DNA of 64,000 nucleotides from Polyangia bacterium (GTDB lineage Bacteria > Myxococcota_A > Polyangia > Polyangiales > JAUICN01), in the NCBI GenBank assembly GCA_030427835.1, contig JAUICN010000011.1, positions 37,021 through 101,020 of the forward strand. Direction: 5' to 3'. Both the position numbers and the translations under genes were made by a program. Below are positions 9,258-18,103 of the stretch, piece by piece; position 1 is the first letter of the stretch; each line of letters starts with the position of its first letter. The notes beneath the pieces were generated by a model. That model was not told where the DNA came from, did no database searches, and was given only the letters and a program-made list of their open reading frames with translations.

Positions 9258-9274
9258 TTCCTTTCTTCAACCCC

Positions 9275-11083
9275 ATGGTCCGTAGAGACACAAAAAACGC
9301 AATCCGACACACTGGAGCGTTGGCATGGATATTGGCCGCGGGCGCATGCACGCCATCCTTGGGTTCCCACACCGAGCAAAAGTCCAACCTAGAGAAGCGC
9401 TACCTCCCCGCACGTTTCGAAGTCGTCGCCACCCTGCCAAGGGACGCGGGCAAGGATTTTCTGTATTCCATGCGCGTCGACTCGGAAGCTCGTCACATTG
9501 TGCACGTGGGCTCAGATGGTTTGTACCTTTACCAATGGTCCGAGGACTTCAAGAGCGTTCAACTATTGGACAAGATTCAGCAGGTTCCACCGGCCCTAAG
9601 CCATGTAGGTGGAAGCCTAGAAACCAACCTCAATGTACCCACATCCACACGGCAGACGGCCGTCGGTACTCACGCGGTGACTGGGGACGACGCGTGGTTC
9701 ACAGGTGTGGCGGATACATTCCTTAAGAGAAACGGGAAAAGGGTGACGGTAAACCTCGTCCGCCCCGATGCGTTCGTTTCGAGTCATGAAGAGGCCCACT
9801 GCCCCACAAAGATCAGGAACAACCGCTTCGAGGTTAACGGCGCAGAATGCGTGTCCAACCGCGGTTTCCTTGAAAACTGGGTGCCCCAAAGTGCCGACCT
9901 GAAGAGTTTGTTACTCGAAGGTAGCGACACGTCGATATTTGACGGAGATGAAGTTCAGAACCCGGGAGAGCCGTACACGACCGGGCCCTGGGGCTTCCTT
10001 GGTGGTCAGACGCTGTTCCAGGTTTTTCGACAAAGCGATGAGTACTCCAGCTCCCATCATCCAAGTCATCAAATGATAGCCATTGACCCCCAGGGAGAGT
10101 TCTCAGTCATCAACTCGGAAGTATTTGGCGAGGGCTTCACTTGGACAAGTTCCCAATCAAGGTTTTGGTCCATCGATGGGCAGTACTTGGCATTCGTCAA
10201 CGGTCGAATGGCTGTACTACGTCAGGGCGGCAAGGCCCTGTACTTTGGAGAAGCAATGAAAGTGGGAGATATTCGGTTCTCTGAAACGCAAGATCCAACC
10301 CGAGGTCTTGTTGGAGTCCCATTCCGAGAGGACGGGCGCCCGGGGTGGGATCTTCAAGAGTTTTCTATCCAGGACGACCAGGTCACGAAGCGAACGATCT
10401 ACACTGTTCCCGTGGCCCACCGTGGTCGAACCGCATTTCCTAGTATTGCCGCCACCGGTGAGATAGTGGTCTTTAAAGATCAGGCCGCCGTATTTCTTAA
10501 CGATGACGGCAGCGTCGACTTCGAAATACCCTATTCAATGCTCCCCAGCAGGAAGAGCTACGTGAAAATGCGGGAGGGAACGGTCGCCGAGATTGGTCAG
10601 TTTGCCATGTTGGACAACGATCATCTTCTAGCAATGAACGCTCTCAGTGCCGACTACATGGATAACGCTGAGGTTGGCGAAGTCTACAAAATCACGCGGC
10701 CGTCTCCCGCGGCCCAAGCCCGCTGCAAGAGTGGCAACGGGCAGGTGCTGAGTGTTGGTGAAGCCTGGCGAGAAGTGCCTGACCTACCCTGGGAGAGCAT
10801 CCAAGAGGTTTGGGGGCGTGGCGGGTTTGTGTTTGGCACGTACCTCAACGGCGGGGGGCAACTCAGTTTTCAAGTACGCGAACCCAGGGAGACCATCAAA
10901 GAGGGTGAGAAAGACTACCGCGTCATCGAGAGCGACACCGGCGAAGTCCTCAGCATCACCGGAGCGATCGCCATTCGCGCGGGCGAACTCCCAGGCACCC
11001 CCTCAAGCGAGGCCAAACTCTACGTAAAGTCCGTCGGCTCAAGCCACGTGCTCGTCTGCACCGACCCACCGCGCTCCCGTTAA
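9275..11083 (+). CDS. predicted lipoprotein, paralog pair member 2
   Basis: A 602-residue lipoprotein with signal peptide and lipobox (LAAGAC). It matches the preceding gene in its secretion signal, its promoter, a mid-protein block (QDPTRGLV, then FPSIAATGEIVVFK) and, nearly exactly, in the C-terminal 135 residues. The diverged middle next to an almost identical tail suggests gene conversion or a selected constant C-terminal domain. No family recognised. The ATG at 9275 is preferred to the TTG at 9254, which lies inside the -12 element of the promoter. Confidence 0.8.
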   Translation: MVRRDTKNAIRHTGALAWILAAGACTPSLGSHTEQKSNLEKRYLPARFEVVATLPRDAGKDFLYSMRVDSEARHIVHVGSDGLYLYQWSEDFKSVQLLDKIQQVPPALSHVGGSLETNLNVPTSTRQTAVGTHAVTGDDAWFTGVADTFLKRNGKRVTVNLVRPDAFVSSHEEAHCPTKIRNNRFEVNGAECVSNRGFLENWVPQSADLKSLLLEGSDTSIFDGDEVQNPGEPYTTGPWGFLGGQTLFQVFRQSDEYSSSHHPSHQMIAIDPQGEFSVINSEVFGEGFTWTSSQSRFWSIDGQYLAFVNGRMAVLRQGGKALYFGEAMKVGDIRFSETQDPTRGLVGVPFREDGRPGWDLQEFSIQDDQVTKRTIYTVPVAHRGRTAFPSIAATGEIVVFKDQAAVFLNDDGSVDFEIPYSMLPSRKSYVKMREGTVAEIGQFAMLDNDHLLAMNALSADYMDNAEVGEVYKITRPSPAAQARCKSGNGQVLSVGEAWREVPDLPWESIQEVWGRGGFVFGTYLNGGGQLSFQVREPRETIKEGEKDYRVIESDTGEVLSITGAIAIRAGELPGTPSSEAKLYVKSVGSSHVLVCTDPPRSR

Positions 11084-11136
11084 CCCTGTGCCCGCAATGC
11101 CTTTCTAAGGATCGAAGGGTCCGGTACACTCGTCCC

Positions 11137-11646
11137 GTGCACAACGACATTGAGCGGGTGATTCGGGTTCTCAACGACGCAAACGTGAAGTACCTCATTG
11201 TGGGTGGGGTGGCCGTTGTGCTTCATGGGCACCTGCGCACCACCGCGGACCTGGATCTGGTCATCGGGCTCGAAGAAGAAAATGCCGCAGCCGCAATGCG
11301 AGCGCTAGGCTCTCTCGGTTACCAGCCCCGCGCCCCGGTGCCGATTCAAGCATTTGCGGATAGTGAGCAACGGCGCTCCTGGGTAGAAGACAAGGGGCTC
11401 ACCGTGTTCAGCCTCTGGAGCAATCAGATCCCCACACTTGAAGTAGATGTGTTTGTGGAGTCACCTTTCGAGTTTGAAGAGGCCCTGAAACGCTCGCAAG
11501 AAGTAGAGCTTGATACGCTGCATGCCCGTGTTGTCGGTGTGGACGACCTGATTGACATGAAGCGTGCCGTCGGGCGCGCCGTGGACGACTCTGACGTGGC
11601 GGCACTTGAAGCTGTGCGCGCAGAGATGCAAGATGGAGAGCAATGA
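11137..11646 (+). CDS. nucleotidyltransferase-fold protein, AbiEii/MenA-like
   Basis: A 169-residue protein with a minimal nucleotidyltransferase core: YLIVGGVAVVLHG (GG and HG motif), then RTTADLDLVI with the metal-binding Asp pair, and a later acidic residue in LEVDVFVE. Small members of this fold act as toxins that modify tRNA (AbiEii, MenA type) or are uncharacterised DUF6036-like proteins. It overlaps by 4 nt the next small gene, whose product could be its partner. Starts at GTG. Toxin function is inferred. Confidence 0.7.
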   Translation: MHNDIERVIRVLNDANVKYLIVGGVAVVLHGHLRTTADLDLVIGLEEENAAAAMRALGSLGYQPRAPVPIQAFADSEQRRSWVEDKGLTVFSLWSNQIPTLEVDVFVESPFEFEEALKRSQEVELDTLHARVVGVDDLIDMKRAVGRAVDDSDVAALEAVRAEMQDGEQ

Positions 11647-11846
11647 AGGCGCCCAAAAGAGAGTTCAGCCGCGGCTTTGAGGAGCACAAGCGTGCCCAGG
11701 CCACCATGGGCCTGCGACTCACCCCCGCCGAACGCCTACGCTGGCTCGAAGAATCCAAAGCCACCCTCGCCCGCTGGTGCGGCCGCGCCCTAGAGAGCGA
11801 AACCGCGCAGGATGCTTCGACAGTGGATGAAAAGCCTGTAGAATAG
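11643..11846 (+). CDS. small protein coupled to the nucleotidyltransferase
   Basis: A 67-residue basic, helical protein (LTPAERLRWLEESKATLARW). Its ATG overlaps the stop of the nucleotidyltransferase gene (ATGA), so the two are co-translated. Similar short proteins with this WLEE segment accompany nucleotidyltransferase-type toxins; antitoxin role is inferred. The next pair begins 4 nt after its stop. Confidence 0.6.
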   Translation: MKAPKREFSRGFEEHKRAQATMGLRLTPAERLRWLEESKATLARWCGRALESETAQDASTVDEKPVE

Positions 11847-11850
11847 ACCC

Positions 11851-12078
11851 ATGGGCGACACACTTCAGGCCACAGTTCGCAACGGTAGGCTCGTGATGGA
11901 TGAACCTACCAACCTACCTGAAGGCACCACCTTCAATCTCGTCGTGGACTCGGAAGACCCGTTTGCCAAGCTTACGCCTGAAGAGCGAGAAAAACTAAAC
12001 GCAATGATCGATGAGGGCAGAGAGCAAATTCGAAACGGCGAAGGGATTCCCGCAGAAGAGTTTCTTGCCACTCTGTGA
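11851..12078 (+). CDS. antitoxin of a ParE/RelE-type pair
   Basis: A 75-residue protein. The N-terminal half (ATVRNGRLVMDEPTNLPEGT) resembles the beta-rich start of small proteins that pair with ParE/RelE toxins; the C-terminal half is a charged helix (LTPEEREKLNAMIDEGREQI) suitable for wrapping a toxin. The toxin-like gene begins 12 nt downstream. Not a typical ribbon-helix-helix ParD, so the subfamily is uncertain. Confidence 0.7.
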   Translation: MGDTLQATVRNGRLVMDEPTNLPEGTTFNLVVDSEDPFAKLTPEEREKLNAMIDEGREQIRNGEGIPAEEFLATL

Positions 12079-12090
12079 GTCATCAGTTCG

Positions 12091-12396
12091 TTGAGTTACC
12101 GTATCATTATTGCCCCTGGTGCTGCTCGTCGGCTTCGAGAGTACCAAAGGTGGTGGGATAGAAATCGACCTGCGGCACGCCCCAGATTCCAAAAACGTCT
12201 CCACTTGGCCCTGGATTCGGTAGCCGAGTTCCCATATCGGTTTCCATTCTACCCAGATCAAAACCTCAGGTACTGCATAATCGACAAAACCCCGTATGCG
12301 CTTCTTTTCGAAATCAATGCGGAAACGAAAACCGTGGACGTCCTAAGCGCGTGGAGTACGGCCCTGGGAGAGCCTCCTGAAATTGCGAATCGTTAG
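12091..12396 (+). CDS. ParE/RelE-superfamily toxin
   Basis: A 101-residue protein with the ParE/RelE fold pattern: an opening strand YRIIIAPGAARRLREY, a helical hairpin, PYRFPFYPDQNLRYCIID and a late strand TPYALLFEI, then KTVDVLSAW. ParE members poison gyrase and RelE members cut mRNA on the ribosome; the residues here do not decide between them. It appears to use a TTG start, 12 nt after the antitoxin stop. Confidence 0.78.
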   Translation: MSYRIIIAPGAARRLREYQRWWDRNRPAARPRFQKRLHLALDSVAEFPYRFPFYPDQNLRYCIIDKTPYALLFEINAETKTVDVLSAWSTALGEPPEIANR

Positions 12397-12408
12397 GTGG
12401 GTTTAGAA

Positions 12409-12717
12409 TCAAGCCCCGGCGAGTGCGGCTTCTAACTCCGAGAGTGCGTGAGCGTCGCCTTCTGCCTTGGCGGTGGTGATGCCTTGCTCGAGCCAGGTGC
12501 GGGCATCGCTGTTCTTGCCCAGCTCCAGGCACACCTGCCCTGCCATCAGGTAGGTGGGCACGTAACTGCCAAACTTCTCACGCACCTCCCCGTAGGCCGT
12601 AAGTGCGTCTTCCAATCGGCCAAGCGAACGCAACTCCATGGCCCGTGCGTACCAATGAAACGGATCCTCAGACCCCTTGGCAATCAACCCCTCAATCATC
12701 TCCAACCGCTTCGACAT
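12409..12717 (-). CDS. small tetratricopeptide-repeat protein
   Basis: A 102-residue protein with two to three TPR-type helix pairs: WYARAMELRSLGRLEDALTA, YVPTYLMAGQVCLELGKNSD and a final ARTWLEQGI helix. TPR units mediate protein contacts; no partner is known. It lies 2 nt downstream of hpt on the same strand and is probably co-transcribed with it. Confidence 0.8.
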   Translation of the reverse strand: MSKRLEMIEGLIAKGSEDPFHWYARAMELRSLGRLEDALTAYGEVREKFGSYVPTYLMAGQVCLELGKNSDARTWLEQGITTAKAEGDAHALSELEAALAGA

Positions 12718-12719
12718 GG

Positions 12720-13274
12720 CTAACCGTTCTCTAGCACACCCAAATAGGGGATGTTGCGGTGTTGTTGGGCGTGGTCGAGGCCGTAGCCGACGACGAACAC
12801 GTCTTCGATGGTGAAGCCCAGGTAGTCGATGGGTACCTCCACCTTGGCCCGGGCGGGTTTGTGCAAGAAGGAGGCGACCTTCACGCTTGCCGGGTTCCGC
12901 GTGGCCAGGTTCTTGAGCAGGTATTGCATGGTCAATCCCGTGTCCACGATGTCCTCCACAAGCAGAACATCCTTGCCCTCAACGGAGCGCTTCAGGTCGT
13001 GGGTGATTTGCACCACGCCGCTCGATTCCGTCTCATCGCCGTAGGAGCGTACACCCAGAAACTCCATGGTCATCGGTAGATCAATGCCTCGCACCAAGTC
13101 TGCCGCAAACACAAAGCTACCCTTCAGCACCGGCACCACCACCAACTCCCGCCCCTGCTCAACCGAGGCCGAGTAGTCCGCCGTAATCTGCGCCCCCAAA
13201 GCCTGCACACGGGCGTGAATCTGTTCTGTACTCAGCAGGGTTTGAATCGCTTGTTTCCGTGATTGCTCGGCCAT
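12720..13274 (-). CDS. hpt: hypoxanthine phosphoribosyltransferase
   Basis: A 184-residue purine-salvage enzyme that converts hypoxanthine or guanine with PRPP to IMP or GMP. The PRPP-binding signature is clear ([14 protein letters not shown]), as is the base-contacting C-terminal part ([18 protein letters not shown]). Length matches the family. The ATG at 13274 gives a 2-nt gap to the upstream uracil phosphoribosyltransferase gene; a GTG four codons earlier would overlap it. The two salvage genes form an operon. Confidence 0.93.
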   Translation of the reverse strand: MAEQSRKQAIQTLLSTEQIHARVQALGAQITADYSASVEQGRELVVVPVLKGSFVFAADLVRGIDLPMTMEFLGVRSYGDETESSGVVQITHDLKRSVEGKDVLLVEDIVDTGLTMQYLLKNLATRNPASVKVASFLHKPARAKVEVPIDYLGFTIEDVFVVGYGLDHAQQHRNIPYLGVLENG

Positions 13275-13276
13275 GC

Positions 13277-14092
13277 CTACACCCAAACGTTGTTCATGAG
13301 TTCACCGAGGCCGCCGGCGCCGGGAACGATGTAGCTCTGTTCGTTCAAGCCCTTCTCCCCAGGGTGCGTGCCCGGAACGGCTTGCAACGCATCTTCACTG
13401 GAAAGGCCGCGGTCGTACCTTAGTGCGTACACGATGACGTTGGGGTGCTCTGACTGAAGCTTGCGTAGGTACTCCGGTGTCACGATCAAGTGCATGGCGA
13501 TTCGTTTCGCAGGCGTACCCGCCACCTCGTCCCGGTAGTGATCCAACGCACGGCAAATGGAAGAGCCTGTGGCCCCCATGGGGTCCGGGAAGAATACCGT
13601 GGCGCCGTCCACGTTGGCACCGGCCTTGGCCGTCATGAGCTCCGTGCCGGTCACTTGATTCTCGGCGTCGGTAGTGCGTGCCATCACCAGGTGGTCCTGC
13701 TGTACAAGCTCTGGATCCAACGCCTCGTTCAAAACCTCAAACAACACTTGCGAAGGCACATTGCCCGCCCGGGCAATCGCCACGGTCACGGCCCGCTGTG
13801 CCTTGCTTGGTACCACAGTATTCAATGTCACACCGGGGTGGGCCCCGTGCATGCGCGTCTCCACCTTCACCGTTTCCTGTACCAGCTCCGCACCTGCCAC
13901 CGTCCACGCCAGGTGGGTGTAGAGCTTCTTCATCAGCCGAGTAATTTCAGGCTGGGAAGTCCCCTCTGCGCTTAAACGAGCAAGCCACGACCACATCAAA
14001 GGCTGATCCAACAGGTGCACATTCGGCCCCCACCCGTGCTCAATCTCCACTGCCCGAAACCGGCTCTGCCCGTACGTGTTGTCGTCCACCAT
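13277..14092 (-). CDS. upp: uracil phosphoribosyltransferase
   Basis: A 271-residue enzyme with the features of UPRTase, which makes UMP from uracil and PRPP: a PRPP loop ([14 protein letters not shown]) and the C-terminal uracil-binding end ([14 protein letters not shown]). It is about 60 residues longer than E. coli Upp because of an N-terminal extension, as in some other bacterial lineages. The start at 14092 gives [12 protein letters not shown] and follows the upstream lipoprotein gene by 39 nt. Adjacent to hpt, which supports a nucleobase-salvage operon. Confidence 0.85.
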   Translation of the reverse strand: MVDDNTYGQSRFRAVEIEHGWGPNVHLLDQPLMWSWLARLSAEGTSQPEITRLMKKLYTHLAWTVAGAELVQETVKVETRMHGAHPGVTLNTVVPSKAQRAVTVAIARAGNVPSQVLFEVLNEALDPELVQQDHLVMARTTDAENQVTGTELMTAKAGANVDGATVFFPDPMGATGSSICRALDHYRDEVAGTPAKRIAMHLIVTPEYLRKLQSEHPNVIVYALRYDRGLSSEDALQAVPGTHPGEKGLNEQSYIVPGAGGLGELMNNVWV

Positions 14093-14131
14093 GAATCCTG
14101 AAGAGCGCTGTAACCGTGAGTCGGTCAACAA

Positions 14132-14854
14132 TCAATACGACGGATCTCGCCCCCGTTTCTTCGACAGCACGTCCAGGTGCAAGGTCGCCGCTCCGGAGAA
14201 CTCTCCCACGACCAAGCCAAGTTCCGTGCCTCCTATCCAATGGGAGGTTGCGCCCCCTTCCACCGACCAAATCACCGGGCCGGTATGCACGCGCAGCCCA
14301 AGCTTCGATGGAATGATAAAGTTCCCTACAGAACTAGGAAGATACAGCGCGTTGAGTGCGGCGTAGGGTTCCAATTTTCCTTTCTTGAAGCCCACGGTCA
14401 CCCCAGAGAGCAACGCCAAGCCCGAGTAGTCTTCATCGTACAGCTCGGCAAAAAAAACCTCCCCAAGACGGGGCCGATATCCCCCTCCCACGGTGAGTGC
14501 CAAACCCAATCCGTGCTTTTCTGTGTGCAGCAGTCCAAATCGAGCCCAGCCCAGTGTGCTCAGAAACTCCGCCTGCCCGCCCAGTTCAAGCCAGTCCGTT
14601 ACGCCCACCGCTCCCTGCGCCACTGGGCTTATCCAGCCACTGGTATTGGCAGACATGGCGCCCGTAAGCTCCACCTCGCCCGCCTTGAGCGTGTCTGCCG
14701 GCCGCAAATGCGTTTGCGTCGCGCACCCCCCAACAGCCAGCGAAAGGAATCCCGCGACGGAGAGGAGCCAAACGACGCCGTTGAGTTTGACCCGCGGTAA
14801 GAAGTGACGGGTGAGGGAAAAACCAAGAAAAGAAATCCAAGAAAAATAAGCCAT
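14132..14854 (-). CDS. outer-membrane-type lipoprotein
   Basis: A 240-residue protein with a long hydrophobic signal region ending in a lipobox (LAVGGC, residue 43-44). The mature part alternates short amphipathic strands rich in Gly, Leu and aromatic residues (GLALTVGGGYRP, EPYAALNALYLP), as in a small beta-barrel. No family recognised. The ATG at 14854 lies 1 nt after the predicted sigma-54 start site. It is the first gene of a unit followed by upp, hpt and the TPR gene, which would put salvage genes under the same promoter unless others exist. Confidence 0.72.
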   Translation of the reverse strand: MAYFSWISFLGFSLTRHFLPRVKLNGVVWLLSVAGFLSLAVGGCATQTHLRPADTLKAGEVELTGAMSANTSGWISPVAQGAVGVTDWLELGGQAEFLSTLGWARFGLLHTEKHGLGLALTVGGGYRPRLGEVFFAELYDEDYSGLALLSGVTVGFKKGKLEPYAALNALYLPSSVGNFIIPSKLGLRVHTGPVIWSVEGGATSHWIGGTELGLVVGEFSGAATLHLDVLSKKRGRDPSY

Positions 14855-14866
14855 GCCGTACCCACA

Positions 14867-14881
14867 GCAATCCCCGTACCA
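14867..14881 (-). promoter_or_regulatory. sigma-54 (-24/-12) promoter
   Basis: Minus strand TGGTACGGGGATTGC. Predicted start near 14855, directly before the ATG at 14854. Confidence 0.7.
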
Positions 14882-15000
14882 ACATCGGTTTTCTCGGAAA
14901 CCCAGCCGGCATGGCACAGCCACCATGAAACCCGTGTCACACAGTGTGCCCATTCGAACACACCCCCACGTGCCGTGCCCAAACTCCAACTATTTCTGCA

Positions 15001-15065
15001 AATTATCTGCGCGGTGAAATGAACGATTCCGCAGTGAAATAACAAGTTCTGCCGTGCAGATAATT
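15001..15065. repeat. 14-bp inverted repeat in a divergent intergenic region
   Basis: AATTATCTGCGCGG (15001-15014) and CCGTGCAGATAATT (15052-15065) are inverted copies with one mismatch, separated by 37 bp. It lies between two divergent sigma-54 promoters. Could be an operator pair or a transcript hairpin; the 368-bp region holds no gene. Confidence 0.5.
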
Positions 15066-15083
15066 GACGATTCCACTCAGTTG

Positions 15084-15100
15084 GGAACAGCAGTTGCTCC
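15084..15100. promoter_or_regulatory. enhancer-like dyad, site 1
   Basis: GGAACAGCAGTTGCTCC, exact match to GGARCA-N5-TGYTCC, 19 bp start to start from the next site. Confidence 0.7.
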
Positions 15101-15102
15101 CT

Positions 15103-15119
15103 GGAACACAAAATGCTCC
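15103..15119. promoter_or_regulatory. enhancer-like dyad, site 2
   Basis: GGAACACAAAATGCTCC, exact consensus match, ending about 100 bp before the predicted start site at 15220. Confidence 0.7.
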
Positions 15120-15193
15120 ATCGGATGTCGCCCCTTTCCGGGTGAAAGCCTCAAAACCACGGGATTTATTGAACGTGAACTCCCTCCGGCCGT

Positions 15194-15208
15194 TGGCCCG
15201 AAATGTGC
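15194..15208 (+). promoter_or_regulatory. sigma-54 (-24/-12) promoter
   Basis: TGGCCCGAAATGTGC, GG-N10-GC kept, -12 box one base from consensus. Predicted start near 15220, 3 nt before the ATG at 15223. Confidence 0.65.
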
Positions 15209-15222
15209 ATTAGACTGTCACC

Positions 15223-16782
15223 ATGAAGTTCCTAGGCCTGCATCGCTTCTCAGCGCCCTCTGTACTCGCGCTACTCACCCTAGGTACGCTTGGCGCTTTC
15301 GCCTGCACCCCCGCAAGCCATGGCCCAGCGGCCAAGTCCGCCCAGCAAGACGCCCGCACCACCATGGTCGCCCTGTGGGGCTGGGGTCAGGAGGACTACC
15401 ATGTTGCCTGCTACGGGGTTCGCCTGAGCGAAGACACGATCGCCATTCCAACCGCTGCATGCGGCGAAGCACTTGCCCCAGTCTGGGCCACAGAGAAGCA
15501 CTATCCACCCGCCACAAACTATGTGGTGACAGCGCCCTGGCAATCGCCCCAAGGCCCCAGTCGGACGGGCTTCTCTTCCGATCAGATCGGTGTAGAGGGT
15601 TGCCAGCCGCCCAAAACCCAGCAGGAAGGTGCCACCCTGGGTGGGTTCGTTGTGGCGAACTCGGGTGGCAAGGTCGTGCACACCATTCAGGGCACCGCCA
15701 CGCTCGTCAAAATCCACCCCGGCACCAACTGTGACCTCGACCAGGTAGGTGCCGCTACACCTGCCAAGACCAAACTTAAGGGGACCTCCGCCCACGTGGA
15801 ATGGCATGCCTGGGACACGGAGCGCCGCGCAGACTCCTCGGAGGATGCGACAAATGGAATCACTTCCAACAACACGTTCCGAGAAAGCCCAGCGGTGCTA
15901 CGGGCCGTGGTGCTGGACAACGAATTACCCCGCTACGTTGGTGAAACCCACGCCGTACTCCATTGGTCCTCCGAGGTTTCCGCGGACGAGCAGGGGTGGT
16001 CCTGGGCCAACAACGACAAGGGCGGACTTCAGCTCTTCAACAACGTCTTACATGGACTAGAAAACAACAAGGTGGCGCAACGGTGGGCACCCATCGTGCT
16101 GTGGAGTGCGGGTACTCTTCTTAACGAGTGGGATGCGGCACGGCCCGATGGCGTCGGCATCACCACACCCCTTTTCGAGGCTGGGTCAAGCGGAACCCGG
16201 TGGATAGGGTTCTCATCAGGACTTGAATACAACCATAGTTCCGCGTTGAGAAACATGATTGACAACGACACCGGGCTTGAAAAGCACCTCCGTCAAGAAA
16301 ACCTAGGCGACGAGGGCGAGACCGGGGAAGATTGGTCAGAGTTTGTCACCAAACTCCATCGCGCATTGTTGAGCAACGATCGGTACGATGTCGCACAAAC
16401 CCAATGGCTCGTCCCGCGCACCACAGTCATCACCGAGCTCACGGAAGACATCAACCTAAACGTGAACTTCAACAGTGTAGGTCAACCCACCCCTGAACCA
16501 GAGCTCACAGAACAACAACAGCGCCTCTACGACTCCTGCGTACGCGACATCGACCGCTACCACCAACACCCTCCCTTCGCGCGCTTTGTACTTGGCAATG
16601 CTTCAGTGATTCAGCACGTCTGTCGGGATGCAGTGACTGCCGACTACGGATCCAACTACGTCATCAAGGCCCTAGACGCCTACTACGCCCAGAAGCTCGC
16701 AGAGCTCGAGAGCATCCCCCGCGGCGACCGCACCGATGAACAAAAGCAAGACATCAAAATCCTTAAGAACGCCCTGAAGTAG
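15223..16782 (+). CDS. predicted lipoprotein, possibly a degenerate trypsin-fold protein
   Basis: A 519-residue lipoprotein with signal peptide and lipobox (LGAFAC, about residue 28). Near the N-terminus, HVACYGVRLSEDTIAIPTAACG resembles the strand-turn of S1 proteases where TAAHC carries the catalytic His, but here the His is replaced. A late segment (GVGITTPLFEAGSSGTRWIGF) recalls the region after the catalytic Ser without a clear GDSG. It may therefore be an inactive relative of the two S1-type lipoproteins at 45-49 kb; this is weak inference. No Shine-Dalgarno. Confidence 0.75.
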   Translation: MKFLGLHRFSAPSVLALLTLGTLGAFACTPASHGPAAKSAQQDARTTMVALWGWGQEDYHVACYGVRLSEDTIAIPTAACGEALAPVWATEKHYPPATNYVVTAPWQSPQGPSRTGFSSDQIGVEGCQPPKTQQEGATLGGFVVANSGGKVVHTIQGTATLVKIHPGTNCDLDQVGAATPAKTKLKGTSAHVEWHAWDTERRADSSEDATNGITSNNTFRESPAVLRAVVLDNELPRYVGETHAVLHWSSEVSADEQGWSWANNDKGGLQLFNNVLHGLENNKVAQRWAPIVLWSAGTLLNEWDAARPDGVGITTPLFEAGSSGTRWIGFSSGLEYNHSSALRNMIDNDTGLEKHLRQENLGDEGETGEDWSEFVTKLHRALLSNDRYDVAQTQWLVPRTTVITELTEDINLNVNFNSVGQPTPEPELTEQQQRLYDSCVRDIDRYHQHPPFARFVLGNASVIQHVCRDAVTADYGSNYVIKALDAYYAQKLAELESIPRGDRTDEQKQDIKILKNALK

Positions 16783-16884
16783 CCCCAACACGGGCAAGAT
16801 ATCCCACTCATTGGGCGTGGGGTGCGGCACGAGTCGTACGCAGTCACTCGGTTGCCGACCATGATTTGCCGTTTAGAAGTTAGG

Positions 16885-17700
16885 TCACGTGGAGATCGCT
16901 TGCAGCATGCGCAGGGTTTCCTGCATGGCGCGAGAGAAGGCGCCGGGTAGGTGCTCTAGGAGCAGGCCGAGCGAGAGCAGCAGGCCCACCAGTGCCAAGG
17001 CCGAACGGGCGGGCATGCCCACAAAGTAGATGGGGATCTGGGGTGCCGCTCGGCCCAACAGCCCAAGTGTCATCTCCGCCAGGATCACGCAGGCCGCTGC
17101 CGGTGCCGCCACCGCCGCCGCAAACCGCAAGGCCTGGCTCAACAGTTGGGCTGTACCCATGGCCATGGTGCGTGCATCTTCCGCAGTTAACGTTCCCCCT
17201 GGGGGTAGGGCGATGATCCCGTCCGCAAATGCCTCCAGCGCAAACCGATGCCCGCCCACCGCAAAGAACAGGGTCACCCCAAGCAGCAAGTAAAATGCAC
17301 CAAGTGGGCTTGTCTGCTCGCCACTTCCAGGCGCCAACACCGTTGACATGGAGGCCCCACGCCAGCTGTCCGCAAGTTGCCCCGCCCAGTCCAAAGCAAA
17401 GAACGGTGCGGCAGTCGCCAGCCCGAACGTCAACCCCACCATCAGCTCCCTGGCAAACAACGCCGGCACCAACCGAGACAACCCGAGTTCCGCACTCGCA
17501 TGGGCCAGGGCCGTGGGCATCATCACAAACGTACACACCAGCAACAGCGAAGCTCGCACCAACGCAGGCGTCTTCTTCACCCCAAGCCAGGGAACCACAA
17601 CCAACACCGGCGCCCACCGGGCCGCCACCAACAACGCAACCACCCCCACGTGCTCAAACAACGCCCGATTCCCAAACAGCCCCTCCGCCAAACTCTCCAC
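16885..17700 (-). CDS. sctT: type III export apparatus protein SctT/FliR family
   Basis: A 271-residue integral membrane protein with several long hydrophobic helices, including VRASLLLVCTFVMMPTALA and PLGAFYLLLGVTLFFAVGGH. The pattern GQLADSWRGASMSTVLAPGS resembles the conserved mid-region of FliR/SctT, part of the SctRST export gate of flagella and injectisomes. Starts at GTG behind a GGAGAG site. The only companion in the window is sctS, 403 bp upstream; no sctR, sctU, sctV or flagellar gene is nearby, so the system it serves is unknown. Confidence 0.82.
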   Translation of the reverse strand: MESLAEGLFGNRALFEHVGVVALLVAARWAPVLVVVPWLGVKKTPALVRASLLLVCTFVMMPTALAHASAELGLSRLVPALFARELMVGLTFGLATAAPFFALDWAGQLADSWRGASMSTVLAPGSGEQTSPLGAFYLLLGVTLFFAVGGHRFALEAFADGIIALPPGGTLTAEDARTMAMGTAQLLSQALRFAAAVAAPAAACVILAEMTLGLLGRAAPQIPIYFVGMPARSALALVGLLLSLGLLLEHLPGAFSRAMQETLRMLQAIST

Positions 17701-18103
17701 TCTCTCTCCCTACCTCCCCACCCACTCCCCCGCCAGCCCTTGGATCGCCTGCAGGGCCCCTGGCGTTTCATGTTGACCTTCTAAGCTCGCGGCCATCCAC
17801 CCCTTGCCGTGGAAGGCAGGAAGACAGCAATCCGACGTAGAAGCCTCACGAAAACAGCGTTCGAGGCGGTGCCCCCAGAAGAAAAATCGATGACCTCAAG
17901 TGAAGTGAAAAACCTGTTGGGAAAGTCTTTCAGAACAGGGAAGCGGCGCAGAGCGCATCGCTTCCGCTAGGACAGCCTGAGGCTGAATCGGCAGTGAAGC
18001 TCTTTTTCTGTCGGGGGCGCTGCCTCGAGCGTTGTTCCGTCAATTTTTCAATTCGCTCCACAGCAAGCCGGGCGCTGCGCACCCTGACCTTGGCAACTAC
18101 CCC
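17701..18103. other. 403-bp gap between sctS and sctT
   Basis: No convincing gene on either strand. A 26-codon frame at 17890 on the plus strand (MTSSEVKNLLG) lacks support. In most genomes sctS and sctT abut, so this gap is unusual; it may hold remnants too decayed to read or a promoter for sctT. Confidence 0.5.

Noticed and set aside
17890..17970. 26-codon open frame in the sctS-sctT gap
   Set aside because: Too short, no ribosome site and no similarity I can name.
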